A stretch of DNA of 64,000 nt from Oerskovia merdavium (GTDB taxonomy: Bacteria > Actinomycetota > Actinomycetes > Actinomycetales > Cellulomonadaceae): positions 1-64,000 of the forward strand of contig NZ_JACSQF010000002.1 in assembly GCF_014836755.1 (NCBI RefSeq), given 5' to 3'. This document shows positions 52,565 to 60,612 of this stretch, one piece after another. Within the stretch, counting starts at the first letter, position 1. Each line of letters starts with the position of its first letter. Under the pieces are notes generated by a model. The model was not told the DNA's origin, ran no database searches, and saw only the letters and a program-made list of their open reading frames with translations. The translations under genes and the position numbers were made by a program.

Positions 52565-53389
52565 GTGGGACGGGAAGAGGCCGACGTGGTGGGGGTCGTC
52601 GGGGCGTGCGGCGGGGCCGGGGCGAGCACCGTGGCAGCAGCGCTCGCGGACGGGCTGCGGCGGGCCGGTCGACGACCGGTCCTCGTGGACCTCGCGACCA
52701 CGGGTGCAGGGATCGACGTGCTCCTCGGGATCGACCATCGGGACGGCCCGCGCTGGGCGGACCTCCGCGACGCCCGGGGCGAGGTGGACGGCCGAGCGCT
52801 CGTGGAGCTGCTGCCGACCTGGTCCACCGTGCCGGTCCTCAGCGCCCTCCGCGCCGACCCGGTGGCCCTCGACCCGGGCGTGGTCGTCGACGTGTGCTCG
52901 GCGCTCGCGGACGCGTGCGACGTCCTGGTGCTCGACCTGCCGCGCGCAGCGCTCGCTGCGGGGGCGGTCGCGTCCGCGCTGACCGGGGCCGGGGCCGGGG
53001 CGGGAGCCGGGCCCTGCGAGAGGGGGGACGCCGACCATGCTGCGCTCGTCGGGGCGTGCGACACGCTGTTCCTCGTGACCCCGCTCGAGGTGCCCGCGGT
53101 CGCGGGAGCCGTCGCGGCCGTCACGCTCGCGCGCCGCACCGGAGCCGACCGGTCGATGCGCCTGGTCGCACGGCGACCCGCGCCCGGGCGGCTGGACCCG
53201 TGGGAGGTGAGCGACGTCGTCGGGCTCCCGCTCGCGTGCGTCGCCGGATGGGACCGGACCCTCGCGGCGCGCGTCGACCGCGGGCAGGGCCCACCCGTCG
53301 GAGCACGTCGCCCCCTGGGACGCGCAGGACGCGAGCTCGCGGCGCTCGTCACCGCCCGGACGGTCACACGAAGCCCGGTCCTTGCGTGA
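52565..53389 (+). CDS. Ssd/CpaE-like septum-site/pilus assembly protein
   Basis: A ~274-residue ParA/MinD-superfamily protein. The deviant Walker A is GACGGAGASTVAAALADGL, in which both lysines of the usual KGGxGKT are replaced (C and A), so ATP hydrolysis is doubtful. Walker B-like VLVLDLPRA follows. It is equivalent to mycobacterial Ssd (Rv3660c), encoded directly before TadA and thought to localise the pilus machine or influence division. GTG at 52565 has GAGGGGG upstream; ATG at 52466 would add 33 residues. Overlaps tadA by GTGA. Confidence 0.8.
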   Translation: MGREEADVVGVVGACGGAGASTVAAALADGLRRAGRRPVLVDLATTGAGIDVLLGIDHRDGPRWADLRDARGEVDGRALVELLPTWSTVPVLSALRADPVALDPGVVVDVCSALADACDVLVLDLPRAALAAGAVASALTGAGAGAGAGPCERGDADHAALVGACDTLFLVTPLEVPAVAGAVAAVTLARRTGADRSMRLVARRPAPGRLDPWEVSDVVGLPLACVAGWDRTLAARVDRGQGPPVGARRPLGRAGRELAALVTARTVTRSPVLA

Positions 53390-54534
53390 GCCCGATCGAC
53401 GACGGGCTCCTGGCCGAGGTGCGCGGCCGGCTCGTCGGGGGCACCACGGCCGACGACTCCGAGCTCCGGGCGGCGCTGCGCGGCACCGGGCGCGTGCTCG
53501 GCAGCGACGCCCTGACCGACCTGACCCGGCGCGCACGTGCCGAGCTGTACGGGGCCGGACCGCTCCAACCCTTGCTCGAGGACCCTGACGTCACCGACGT
53601 CCTGGTCAACTCGCCCGCCGAGGTCTGGGTCGACCGCGGGGCAGGCCTCGAACGTGCGCCCGTGCACCTTGGGAGCGTGGCCCAGGTCCGGGCGCTCGCG
53701 GTCCGGCTCGCTGCCGCGGGCGGACAGCGGCTCGACGACGCGAGCCCGCTCGTGGACGCGCGGCTGCCCGACGGCACCAGGCTGCACGCAGCGATCGCTC
53801 CCGTGTGCGAGTCGGGGGCCGTGATCTCGTTGCGCGTGCTGCGCTCGCGGGCTTTCACGCTCGACGAGCTCGTGGACTCGGGCGGGCTGCCCGCCCCGTG
53901 GGGCCCGGTGCTGCGGCGCCTCGTCGCGGCGCGCGCCAACATGCTCGTCTCGGGCGGCACGGGGACGGGCAAGACGACGCTGCTCGCCGCGCTGCTGTCC
54001 CTCGTGCCGGGGCACGAGCGCGTCGTGTGCGTCGAGGAGGCGCGCGAGCTCGTGCCCGACCACCCGCACGTCGTCCCCCTGACCGCGCGGCGCCCCAACG
54101 TCGAGGGTGCAGGGGCGGTCGACCTGGCGGACCTGGTTCGTAACGCCCTGCGCATGCGCCCGGACCGGATCGTCCTGGGCGAGTGCCGTGGTGCCGAGGT
54201 CCGCGAGGTCCTCATGGCCCTCAACACGGGTCACGACGGCGGGCTCGCCACGATCCACGCCAACTCCGCGTCGGTCGTCCCCGCGCGGCTCGAGGCCCTC
54301 GCTGCGTTGGCGGGGATGACGCGCGAGGCCGTGGCCGCCCAGGCAGCGGGGGCGCTCGACGTGGTGCTGCACCTGCGCCGGTCCGGGCGGGTCCGGTACC
54401 TGGCGGAGATCGGTGCCGTGCGCGACGTCCGGGGTGAGCTCGTGGTCGAGCCCGTCGCGACCTGGGACGGCGTGCGGGAACCGGTCGCGGCCGAGGGATG
54501 GGACGCGTTCGCCGACCGGTGGAGCGGGGTGTGA
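53386..54534 (+). CDS. tadA: Tad pilus secretion ATPase TadA (CpaF)
   Basis: A 382-residue type II/IV secretion ATPase. The N-domain has LYGAGPLQPLLEDPDVTDVL, followed by Walker A SGGTGTGKTTLLAALL, the Asp box VCVEEARELVPDHPHVVPL, Walker B MRPDRIVLGECRGAEVREVL, and the His box TGHDGGLATIHANS. It powers assembly of Flp-type pili. It overlaps genes on both sides by four bases (GTGA), the tightest possible coupling. Confidence 0.95.
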   Translation: MSPIDDGLLAEVRGRLVGGTTADDSELRAALRGTGRVLGSDALTDLTRRARAELYGAGPLQPLLEDPDVTDVLVNSPAEVWVDRGAGLERAPVHLGSVAQVRALAVRLAAAGGQRLDDASPLVDARLPDGTRLHAAIAPVCESGAVISLRVLRSRAFTLDELVDSGGLPAPWGPVLRRLVAARANMLVSGGTGTGKTTLLAALLSLVPGHERVVCVEEARELVPDHPHVVPLTARRPNVEGAGAVDLADLVRNALRMRPDRIVLGECRGAEVREVLMALNTGHDGGLATIHANSASVVPARLEALAALAGMTREAVAAQAAGALDVVLHLRRSGRVRYLAEIGAVRDVRGELVVEPVATWDGVREPVAAEGWDAFADRWSGV

Positions 54535-55220
54535 GCGGCGATCTCGCGGTCGCGGTCACGGTCGGGTGCGCGGTCTGGGTGGCCGTGGCTCCTGCGGGTC
54601 GGCGAGCCGCAGAGGTGACGGCCGGTCATCGGGTGCGGTCGGCGGGGTGGCGAGAGGGCTCCGGGGTGGTCGTGCGGGCTCTCGGTCGACGTCCGGTCGC
54701 CGGGCGTTCGGTGCGCGTGCTCGTCTCGCACGTCGCGTCGTTGGTGCGCTCGGGGAGCGCGCCCGGCCACGCGTGGGCGACCGCGGCCGGCGTGCGGGTG
54801 GACCCCCGGGGTGTCCCCGAGACCGCCGACCTGCGCGTGGTCGTGGGCGCACACGGCTCGGACGAGGCGTCGGGGCAGGTCGCGGCGGTCGTCGCGGCGA
54901 GCCGGTTGGCGGCCGACGTGGGGGCACCCCTCGGGGCGGTCCTCGAGTCGATCGCCCAGGCGCTGTCCGCAGAGTCGGAAGCGCGGGCCGACCGGGAGGC
55001 GTCGCTCGCCGGCCCTCAGGCGACGGCGCGCGTGCTGCTGTGGCTCCCGGCGGTCGGGGCGCTGCTCGGCGTGGTGCTGGGGGTCGATCCTGTGGCGACC
55101 GCGCTGGGTGGTGGGGTGGGATCTGCTGGGCTGCTGGCGGGCGGGGTGCTGCTCCTCGTGGGTCGCCGGTGGTCAGGTCGACTGGTCGCGAGGGCCAGGG
55201 CGGCAGGGGCACCGCCGTGA
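54531..55220 (+). CDS. tadB: Tad inner-membrane protein TadB
   Basis: A 229-residue T2SSF-domain protein with an N-terminal helix, a helical cytoplasmic domain (GSDEASGQVAAVVAASRLAA, LSAESEARADREASLAGPQA) and two C-terminal membrane segments. Part of the platform for the TadA ATPase. GTG start overlapping tadA. Confidence 0.88.
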   Translation: MSGDLAVAVTVGCAVWVAVAPAGRRAAEVTAGHRVRSAGWREGSGVVVRALGRRPVAGRSVRVLVSHVASLVRSGSAPGHAWATAAGVRVDPRGVPETADLRVVVGAHGSDEASGQVAAVVAASRLAADVGAPLGAVLESIAQALSAESEARADREASLAGPQATARVLLWLPAVGALLGVVLGVDPVATALGGGVGSAGLLAGGVLLLVGRRWSGRLVARARAAGAPP

Positions 55221-55801
55221 GCGCCGACTGGCCGCTCGCGGTGGCGTTGTCGTGCGGGTTCCTGGTCGCGGCGAGCCCGTGGTGCGTCGCCCGGGCGGGA
55301 GTGCGGGCTCGGCTCGGTGACCTCGTGGCCGTCGCGGCGGCTCCCGGCCGGACGCCGGCGACGGGCGGGCCGGTCGAGATCGGTGTCCTGCTCGAGCTGC
55401 TCGCGGCTGCGGTCCGCGCGGGGACGAGCGTCCCGCGTGCGCTCGAGGCGGTGGGCCAGGCGGTCGGAGGGCCCGACGGCGTCGCCCTCCACCGCGCCGG
55501 GGCGGCGGTCGTGCTCGGGGCCGGGTGGGCCGAGGCGTGGTCCGGGGCGCCGACGCGGCTGGACGTGGTGCGTTCGGCGCTGGCACCCGCCTGGGAGCAG
55601 GGAGCCGCTCCGGGGGAGTCGTTGCGCGTGGCGGGCGAGCAGCTCCGGCGAGACCAGCAGGCGGCCGCACGGCAGGCCGCAGCGAGGCTCGCGGTGCACC
55701 TGGTCCTGCCGCTGGGCGTGTGCTTCCTGCCGGCGTTCGTCCTCATCGGGCTGCTACCCGTGCTGCTGTCGTTGGGCGGTGGGGTGCTCGGTGGTGGGTG
55801 A
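55217..55801 (+). CDS. tadC: Tad inner-membrane protein TadC
   Basis: A 194-residue second T2SSF protein. The central domain EIGVLLELLAAAVRAGTSVP with PRALEAVGQAVGG, and RRDQQAAARQAAARLAVHLV followed by a hydrophobic pair (LVLPLGVCFLPAFVLIGLLP), matches the C-terminal helices of TadC. GTG overlap with tadB. In related actinobacteria the prepilin-like DUF4244 gene follows immediately; here ~4.2 kb of unrelated genes intervene. A short open stretch (GTG 55794 to 55904) after it may be a remnant only. Confidence 0.88.
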   Translation: MSADWPLAVALSCGFLVAASPWCVARAGVRARLGDLVAVAAAPGRTPATGGPVEIGVLLELLAAAVRAGTSVPRALEAVGQAVGGPDGVALHRAGAAVVLGAGWAEAWSGAPTRLDVVRSALAPAWEQGAAPGESLRVAGEQLRRDQQAAARQAAARLAVHLVLPLGVCFLPAFVLIGLLPVLLSLGGGVLGGG

Positions 55802-55917
55802 GGGGTGGCTGGTGCTGGTGCTGGCCGAGCTCGGCGGCGGGGAACGGATGCCGCGTGATGGTGCGGACGGTCGTGCCGAGGACGCGGGACTGGCGGCGTG
55901 GTAGCCGAGGGTGGGGG

Positions 55918-56229
55918 TCAGCGGCGCCCACGCTGCGAGCCGTCGTCGAGGAGGTCGTCGACTGGACAGCCGAACGCTGCGGCGATGGTGCCGAGGTCGT
56001 CGAGCGACCAGGCGACCTTGCCCGTGAAGCGCTGCGAGATCGCGCTGCGCGACCGACCGAGCAGCTCGGCGAGGTCCTCCTGGCTGATGTCGCGCCGTGC
56101 GGACTCGAGCCGGATCGCGCCGGCAGCGACCCGGCTGAGCGGTACCCCGTACCCGGAGGTCAGGGGGAGATCGTCGAGCGGCCACGACGGGCCTTCCGGG
56201 ATCATGTGGGCGAGTGGTCGGGGGAGCAT
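55918..56229 (-). CDS. XRE-family helix-turn-helix regulator
   Basis: A 103-residue protein. A ~40-residue leader is followed by an HTH_XRE domain: IRLESARRDISQEDLAELLG, then RSRSAISQRFTGKVAWSLDD and LGTIAAAFGCPVDDLLDDGS. The HTH is complete, so it should bind DNA as a dimer. It begins the block inserted between tadC and the DUF4244 gene, on the opposite strand to the Tad genes. Start at ATG 56229 chosen; longer in-frame versions lack support. Confidence 0.75.
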   Translation of the reverse strand: MLPRPLAHMIPEGPSWPLDDLPLTSGYGVPLSRVAAGAIRLESARRDISQEDLAELLGRSRSAISQRFTGKVAWSLDDLGTIAAAFGCPVDDLLDDGSQRGRR

Positions 56230-56474
56230 GTGTGCCTCGCAGGGGTGTGTGGGAATCGGGAGTCGTGTTCGATGAGCGGGCCGTGGTTTCGCTGAGCGAA
56301 CAGCGCTCGCCACAACCCTTGGGGGACTCGCCAGACGTTCCTGGACTGCTCGCCGCGGGGTCCTGAACCCGTGGAGTCTCTGAGGCAGCCAGCCACGTGG
56401 ACGAGGTTCAGCGATGCTGCTGATCGGATGCCATTGATTCATGCTGGCCGGTCGGCGGGCCATGGGTCAGGCTT
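56230..56474. other. intergenic region before the octamer array
   Basis: No gene recognised. It holds small inverted words (CGCTGAGCGAACAGCG near 56291) and leads into the TCCACAGG array. Confidence 0.4.
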
Positions 56475-56558
56475 TCCACAGGTCCACAGGTCCACAGGTC
56501 CACAGGTCCACAGGTCCACAGGTCCACAGGTCCACAGGTCCACAGGTCCACAGGTCCA
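56475..56558. repeat. 8-bp tandem repeat TCCACAGG x10 plus a half unit
   Basis: Ten perfect units from 56475 to 56554 and a partial TCCA, ending 11 bases from the stop of the ECF42-like gene. Every unit junction spells GTCCACAG, the core of the GTCCACAGG motifs upstream of both Tad blocks. Confidence 0.95.
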
Positions 56559-56569
56559 GTCCGCCCGAG

Positions 56570-57847
56570 CTAGCCGACCAAATCCTCACGGACCTCCGCG
56601 AGCCGCCGCGTCAGATGCTCTCGCTCGGCCGCGTTCCCGCACCGGCCGATCGCCTCCTCGAACGACGCCACGGCCTCGGCAGGTCGGCCCGCACGCGCCA
56701 GCAGCTCGGCACGGGTCGCGGGTAGCCGATGGTTGGTCCGGAGCGCCTCGTCGATCCCCTCGAAGTCGTCGATCAGCGCGAGCCCGGCGGTCGGCCCCTC
56801 GGCCTCCGCGACCGCGACCGACCTGGCGAGCCGGACCATGGGCGAGCCCGTGGCCGCCTCGAGCTCGGCGTACAGGTCGGCGATCCCGCCCCAGTCCGTG
56901 TCGGTAGCGCGTCCCGCGACAGCGTGTGCGGCGGCGATCGACGCCTGGAGGCGGTACTCGTGCGCGAGGCCAGTGACGCCGTCGGGCACGGAGGCCAGCA
57001 GCGCGAGACCCGACGCGATCTCGCCGCGGTGCCACCGCGCCCTGTCCTGGTCCGCCAGCAGCACCAGGGCCCCCTCGACGGAGACGCGTGCGTCACGCCG
57101 CGAGTGCTGGAGCACCATGAGGGCGAGCAGCGCCCGCACCACGGAGCGCCCCGGCAGGAGCTCGTCGAGCAGGCGTGCCAACCGGATCGCCTCGCCCGCC
57201 AGGGCCACCCGCAGCACGTCGGGCCCCGTGCCCGGCGCGTACCCCGCGGTGAAGGTCAGGTACAGGACCGAGGCGACGTCGTCGAGCCGGTCGTCCAGGC
57301 GCTCGGGCGCCGGCACCTCGAACGGGATGCCCGCCGCCACCAGACGCTTCTTCGCACGCGTCAGACGCGCCGCCATGGTCGCGTCCTGGACCAGGAAGAG
57401 CCGCGCGATGTCCGGCACGGGCAGGCCTGCGACGAACCGCAGCGTCAACGCCGCACGCGACTCGACCGACAACGCCGGGTGGCAGCACGAGAAGACGAGG
57501 CGCAGCCGGTCGTCGGGCAGGTGCGCGCCGTCGTCGATCATGCCCGGCGTGCCGTCCGCCGCCTCGGCCGCGGACTGCGCCTCCACGATCATGAGCGGCT
57601 CCTTCTGGGCCGCGACCGCCTCGGCGCGCAGACGGTCGAGGACGCGCCGCCCGGCCGCTGTCCGCAGCCAGGCGGCAGGAGAGTCCGGCACGCCGTCGAC
57701 GGGCCACGTCCTCGCCGCGGCCGCGAACGCGTCCGCGAGCGCGTCCTCCGCGAGGTCCGGACGGCGGTAGCGCGCGACGAGCATCGCGAGCAACCGCGCC
57801 CAGTGGTCGCGCCACGCCGAGGCGAGCGCGTCGTCGACGAGCGTCAC
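56570..57847 (-). CDS. ECF42-type sigma factor with C-terminal DUF6596/TPR-like extension
   Basis: A 425-residue protein. Region 2 is in RRPDLAEDALADAFAAAART with DSPAAWLRTAAGRRVLDRLR; region 4 is in RAALTLRFVAGLPVPDIARL and TMAARLTRAKKRLVAAG. A ~220-residue helical extension follows, with LGL-type repeats (TNHRLPATRAELLARAGRPA, AVASFEEAIGRCGNAAERE). This layout is characteristic of the ECF42 group, whose genes neighbour DGPF/YciI proteins, as here. The extension is thought to be needed for activity. The GTG start at 57847 lies 22 bases after the stop of the YciI gene. Confidence 0.9.
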   Translation of the reverse strand: MTLVDDALASAWRDHWARLLAMLVARYRRPDLAEDALADAFAAAARTWPVDGVPDSPAAWLRTAAGRRVLDRLRAEAVAAQKEPLMIVEAQSAAEAADGTPGMIDDGAHLPDDRLRLVFSCCHPALSVESRAALTLRFVAGLPVPDIARLFLVQDATMAARLTRAKKRLVAAGIPFEVPAPERLDDRLDDVASVLYLTFTAGYAPGTGPDVLRVALAGEAIRLARLLDELLPGRSVVRALLALMVLQHSRRDARVSVEGALVLLADQDRARWHRGEIASGLALLASVPDGVTGLAHEYRLQASIAAAHAVAGRATDTDWGGIADLYAELEAATGSPMVRLARSVAVAEAEGPTAGLALIDDFEGIDEALRTNHRLPATRAELLARAGRPAEAVASFEEAIGRCGNAAEREHLTRRLAEVREDLVG

Positions 57848-57869
57848 GGCTGCGCGACCGACGACGACG

Positions 57870-58217
57870 TCACAGGCCGTCCACGTCCACGACCGGACGC
57901 AGCTCGACCGTGTACTGCGGCAGGAGGGTGACGGCCTCGATCGCGGTGTCGATGCTCGGCAGCACGGCGACGTAGAAGCCCCCGAGCTGCTCGGCGAGCT
58001 CGGCGAACGGCCCCTCGGTCACGACCACCGCACCCTCGCGGCTGCGGACCGTCGTGGCCGCGGCGACCGTGCTCAGCGCCTCCGCGGCCACGATGCTCCC
58101 GTGGTTCCTGAGGAACGCGGCGAACTCGTCGTGCTGGGCCATGTACCGCGAACGTTCCTCCGCGGAGGCATCGGCCCAGACCCGCTCGTCCCCGTACAGC
58201 AGGAACATGACCTTCAC
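57870..58217 (-). CDS. YciI/DGPF-domain protein
   Basis: A 115-residue YCII-fold protein. MKVMFLLYGDERVWADASAE starts the ferredoxin-like fold, YMAQHDEFAAFLRNHGSIVA supplies the conserved His, and VVTEGPFAELAEQLGGFYVA contains the E/DGPF motif that names the family. DGPF proteins co-occur with ECF42 sigma factors, and may act as small sensors or enzymes; the function is unresolved. Middle gene of the DGPF-DGPF-sigma operon. Confidence 0.85.
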   Translation of the reverse strand: MKVMFLLYGDERVWADASAEERSRYMAQHDEFAAFLRNHGSIVAAEALSTVAAATTVRSREGAVVVTEGPFAELAEQLGGFYVAVLPSIDTAIEAVTLLPQYTVELRPVVDVDGL

Positions 58218-58220
58218 GGC

Positions 58221-58616
58221 TCAGGCCTCCGCCCGTGCGCCGGCGGTCGCGGCGGCGTCGTCGACCCCGCCGTGATCCACCGTGGGGCGGATCTCGTACG
58301 TGCAGCCGTCGCCCGCGAAGACCTCGTCGATGATCGTCACGAGGCCCGGCAGGTCGTCGCTCACGACCAGGTAGATGCCGCCGATCTGCTCGGCCAGCTC
58401 GGTGAACGGGCCCTCGGTCGTCCCGACCCCCGGGCGGACGAGGGTCGCCGTCCCGGCTGCCTCGAGCTCGACACCGCCCGAGATCCGGTGACCCTCCGCC
58501 TCGACACGGCGCGAGAACTCCTCGTGCTGGGCCATGATCTCCTCGGCCAGGTCCGGGCGCATGGCGGGCGTGCCGTCTTCCGGGGCGTGGATGAGGACTG
58601 CGTACTCGGTGCTCAT
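58221..58616 (-). CDS. YciI/DGPF-domain protein, second copy
   Basis: A 131-residue relative of the next gene: EYAVLIHAPEDGTPAMRPDL, IMAQHEEFSRRVEAEGHRIS and GTTEGPFTELAEQIGGIYLV (DGPF region), with a short alanine-rich tail. The ATG at 58616 follows a GGAGGA box. The gap to the second DGPF gene is three bases. The two copies are diverged, not a recent duplication. Confidence 0.85.
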   Translation of the reverse strand: MSTEYAVLIHAPEDGTPAMRPDLAEEIMAQHEEFSRRVEAEGHRISGGVELEAAGTATLVRPGVGTTEGPFTELAEQIGGIYLVVSDDLPGLVTIIDEVFAGDGCTYEIRPTVDHGGVDDAAATAGARAEA

Positions 58617-58751
58617 GATTCCTCCAGGTGGTGCGGATGGATGGTCCTTCATCACGATGACGCGCGACCACCGACGGAATCGACAGCCCCTCGCGACCAG
58701 TTTCGCGGGTGGTCGCGGCGGGCGCGAGAGACCGCGGGGCACGGGCGTGCG

Positions 58752-58780
58752 CAGTACCGGTCACAAGCTGACCTGTACTG
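58752..58780. promoter_or_regulatory. 29-bp inverted repeat, likely operator of the hydrolase gene
   Basis: CAGTACCGGTCA (58752-58763) and TGACCTGTACTG (58769-58780) are inverted repeats matching at 11 of 12 positions around CAAGC. It lies directly upstream of the CACGAT -10-like word (58785-58790), so a bound repressor would cover the -35 region. The size fits a TetR-type dimer site. Confidence 0.65.
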
Positions 58781-58796
58781 GTCGCACGATGGCGGC

Positions 58797-59795
58797 ATGA
58801 GCTCACCGACAAGTCCCGGTACCCGATGGAGAGAAACCCCGATGCCCGACCTCAGCGACTTCCCCGAACCCACCCTCGTTCCTGTCAACGGAGTGGAGCT
58901 CGAGGTCTTCGAAGCCGGCCGGCACAACGCAGGACGGCCCGTCGTGCTGTGCCACGGCTGGCCCGAGCATGCCTCTTCCTGGCGCCACCAGGTGCCCGCC
59001 CTCGTCGCGGCGGGCTATCACGTCATCGTGCCGAACCAGCGAGGTTACGGCGGCTCGTCCCGCCCGGCCGACGTGACGGCGTACGACATCGAACACCTGT
59101 CGGGCGATCTCGTCGCGCTTCTCGATCACTACGGGTACGACGACGCCACGTTCGTCGGTCACGACTGGGGTGCGTTCGTCGTCTGGGGGCTGACGCTGCT
59201 GCACCCGCACCGTGTCAACAGGGTGATCAACCTGAGCCTGCCGTACCAGGAGCGCGGAGAGCGGCCCTGGGTCGAGCTCATGGAAGAGGTGCTGGGCGGC
59301 GACTTCTACTTCGTCCACTTCAACCGACAGCCAGGCGTCGCGGACGCCGTGCTCGACGAGAACACCTCCCAGTTCCTCCGCAACCTGTACCGGAAGAACG
59401 AGCCCCCCAGAGCACCAGAGCCCGGCATGGCGATGATGAACCTCGCCCGGGCGCAGACGCCGCTCGGCGAGCCCGTCATGAGCGAGAGCGAGCTGGCCGT
59501 CCTCGTGTCCGCGTTCGAGTCGACCGGTTTCACAGGAAGCATCAACTGGTACCGGAACCTGGACCGCAACTGGCGTCTCCTGGCGGGCGTGGACCCGATC
59601 ATCCGGCAGCCGACACTCATGATCTACGGCGACCGGGACCAGGTCGCGCGGTCCGAGAGGCTGGCAGAGTTCGTCCCCCAGGTGGACGTGGTCACCCTGG
59701 ACTGTGGTCATTGGATCCAGCAAGAGCTGCCGGGGGAGACCAACCGAGCGATCCTCACCTGGTTGGCGCAGCAGGAGGCCGTCAGAGGGTCATGA
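58797..59795 (+). CDS. epoxide-hydrolase-like alpha/beta hydrolase
   Basis: A ~332-residue alpha/beta hydrolase. HGWPEHASSWRHQVPALVAA gives the HGxP oxyanion motif, TFVGHDWGAFVVWGLTLL the nucleophile elbow GHDWGA with Asp (as in epoxide hydrolases and haloalkane dehalogenases), YGDRDQVARSERLAEFVPQV the acid region, and LDCGHWIQQELP the catalytic His. Substrate unknown. ATG 58797 fits the CACGAT-N6 leaderless pattern; ATG 58842 (MPDLSDFPEPTLV) is the conserved-domain alternative. Divergent from the DGPF operon behind a palindromic operator. Confidence 0.85.
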   Translation: MSSPTSPGTRWRETPMPDLSDFPEPTLVPVNGVELEVFEAGRHNAGRPVVLCHGWPEHASSWRHQVPALVAAGYHVIVPNQRGYGGSSRPADVTAYDIEHLSGDLVALLDHYGYDDATFVGHDWGAFVVWGLTLLHPHRVNRVINLSLPYQERGERPWVELMEEVLGGDFYFVHFNRQPGVADAVLDENTSQFLRNLYRKNEPPRAPEPGMAMMNLARAQTPLGEPVMSESELAVLVSAFESTGFTGSINWYRNLDRNWRLLAGVDPIIRQPTLMIYGDRDQVARSERLAEFVPQVDVVTLDCGHWIQQELPGETNRAILTWLAQQEAVRGS

Positions 59796-59962
59796 CCGCG
59801 CCTCGCGGGAGCGCCTGGCCTCTGCGAGCGGGTTGTCCACAGGATCTCCCGCGGGGTGCCGCTCCACAGCGGCGACCCTCGGCCCAGCGCGCGAGGGCCG
59901 CCGTTCGCCACAGTGGGCGGCACGGCCCGCGACAGGCGGGCCACGAGAGCCAGGAGGCACCC

Positions 59963-60175
59963 ATGAAGGCCATGCACCGAGCGAGAGCGACGGGAGCGGG
60001 GCTGCTCGTCCGCGTCCGCGGTGACGATCCGGAGTCCGGTCTCGCGACCGCCGAGTACGCGGTGGCGACCATCGCCGCCGTCGGGTTCGCGGGCCTGCTG
60101 ATCGCGATCCTCAAGAGCGGCGAGGTGCGCGAGATGCTGCTCGGCATCATCCAGCGCGCCCTGTCGATCGGGTGA
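59963..60175 (+). CDS. DUF4244 Flp-pilin-like protein
   Basis: A 70-residue prepilin-like protein. A basic leader precedes DPESGLATAEYAVATIAAVG, in which cleavage after the glycine would leave the type IV pilin Glu at position +5, followed by the hydrophobic helix GFAGLLIAILKSG. It matches the DUF4244 proteins (mycobacterial Rv3656c) encoded beside tadC. The ATG has AGGAGG at 59952. Overlaps tadE by four bases. Confidence 0.85.
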   Translation: MKAMHRARATGAGLLVRVRGDDPESGLATAEYAVATIAAVGFAGLLIAILKSGEVREMLLGIIQRALSIG

Positions 60176-60612
60176 GCGTGACGGCCATCAGCACGTGGGC
60201 GCCGCGGTCGGCGACCTCGCGGCAGGGGACGTGGGGTCGGTCGCGGCGTCGGCAGGGGCGGGGACGGAGGTCACCGGACCGTGAGCGCGGCACCGTGACC
60301 GCCGAGCTCGCCCTCGCACTGCCCGCGGTCGTCCTCGTGCTGGTGGCCGTCCTCACGCTCGCCGCAGCGGCGAACGCGCAGCTCCAGGCCGCCGACGCCG
60401 CTCGCGCCGCAGCCCGGGCCGTCGCGATCGGTGAGGACGACGCGGTGGTGCGCGCCGTCGTCGTGCAGGTGGCCGGGGCCGACGCCACGGTCGCCGTCTC
60501 GCGCGGCGACCCGTGGGTCGAGGTGCGGGTCGCCAAGCCGGTGGTCGGTGGCTGGCTGTCGAGCTCGCCGCTCCAGGCACGCGGGGCCGCGGTCGCGTGG
60601 AACGAGCCGTGA
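60172..60612 (+). CDS. tadE: TadE-like pseudopilin
   Basis: A 146-residue protein with a ~38-residue basic head and then RERGTVTAELALALPAVVLV, a TadE-type prepilin signature (Glu at +5 after the cleavage glycine). A long helix and a beta-rich C-terminal domain follow (DATVAVSRGDPWVEVRVAKP). A minor pilin of the Tad machine. GTGA overlaps with both neighbours. Confidence 0.85.
   Translation: MSVTAISTWAPRSATSRQGTWGRSRRRQGRGRRSPDRERGTVTAELALALPAVVLVLVAVLTLAAAANAQLQAADAARAAARAVAIGEDDAVVRAVVVQVAGADATVAVSRGDPWVEVRVAKPVVGGWLSSSPLQARGAAVAWNEP

Noticed and set aside
49526-53536. 1336-codon open frame on the minus strand
   Set aside because: It lies opposite the HAD, cNMP-flavoprotein, Ssd and TadA genes and reads as Arg/Asp/Gly-rich text with no domain. 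It is a mirror frame of high-GC genes.
55794-55904. short frame overlapping the tadC end (~36 codons)
   Set aside because: GTG overlap is suggestive, but the product has no pilin signature and no ribosome site; at most a remnant at the insertion edge.
56475-56558. CRISPR or origin iterons
   Set aside because: Units are contiguous octamers without spacers. DnaA-box similarity is partial (TCCACA only) and no dnaA, dnaN or AT-rich region is nearby.
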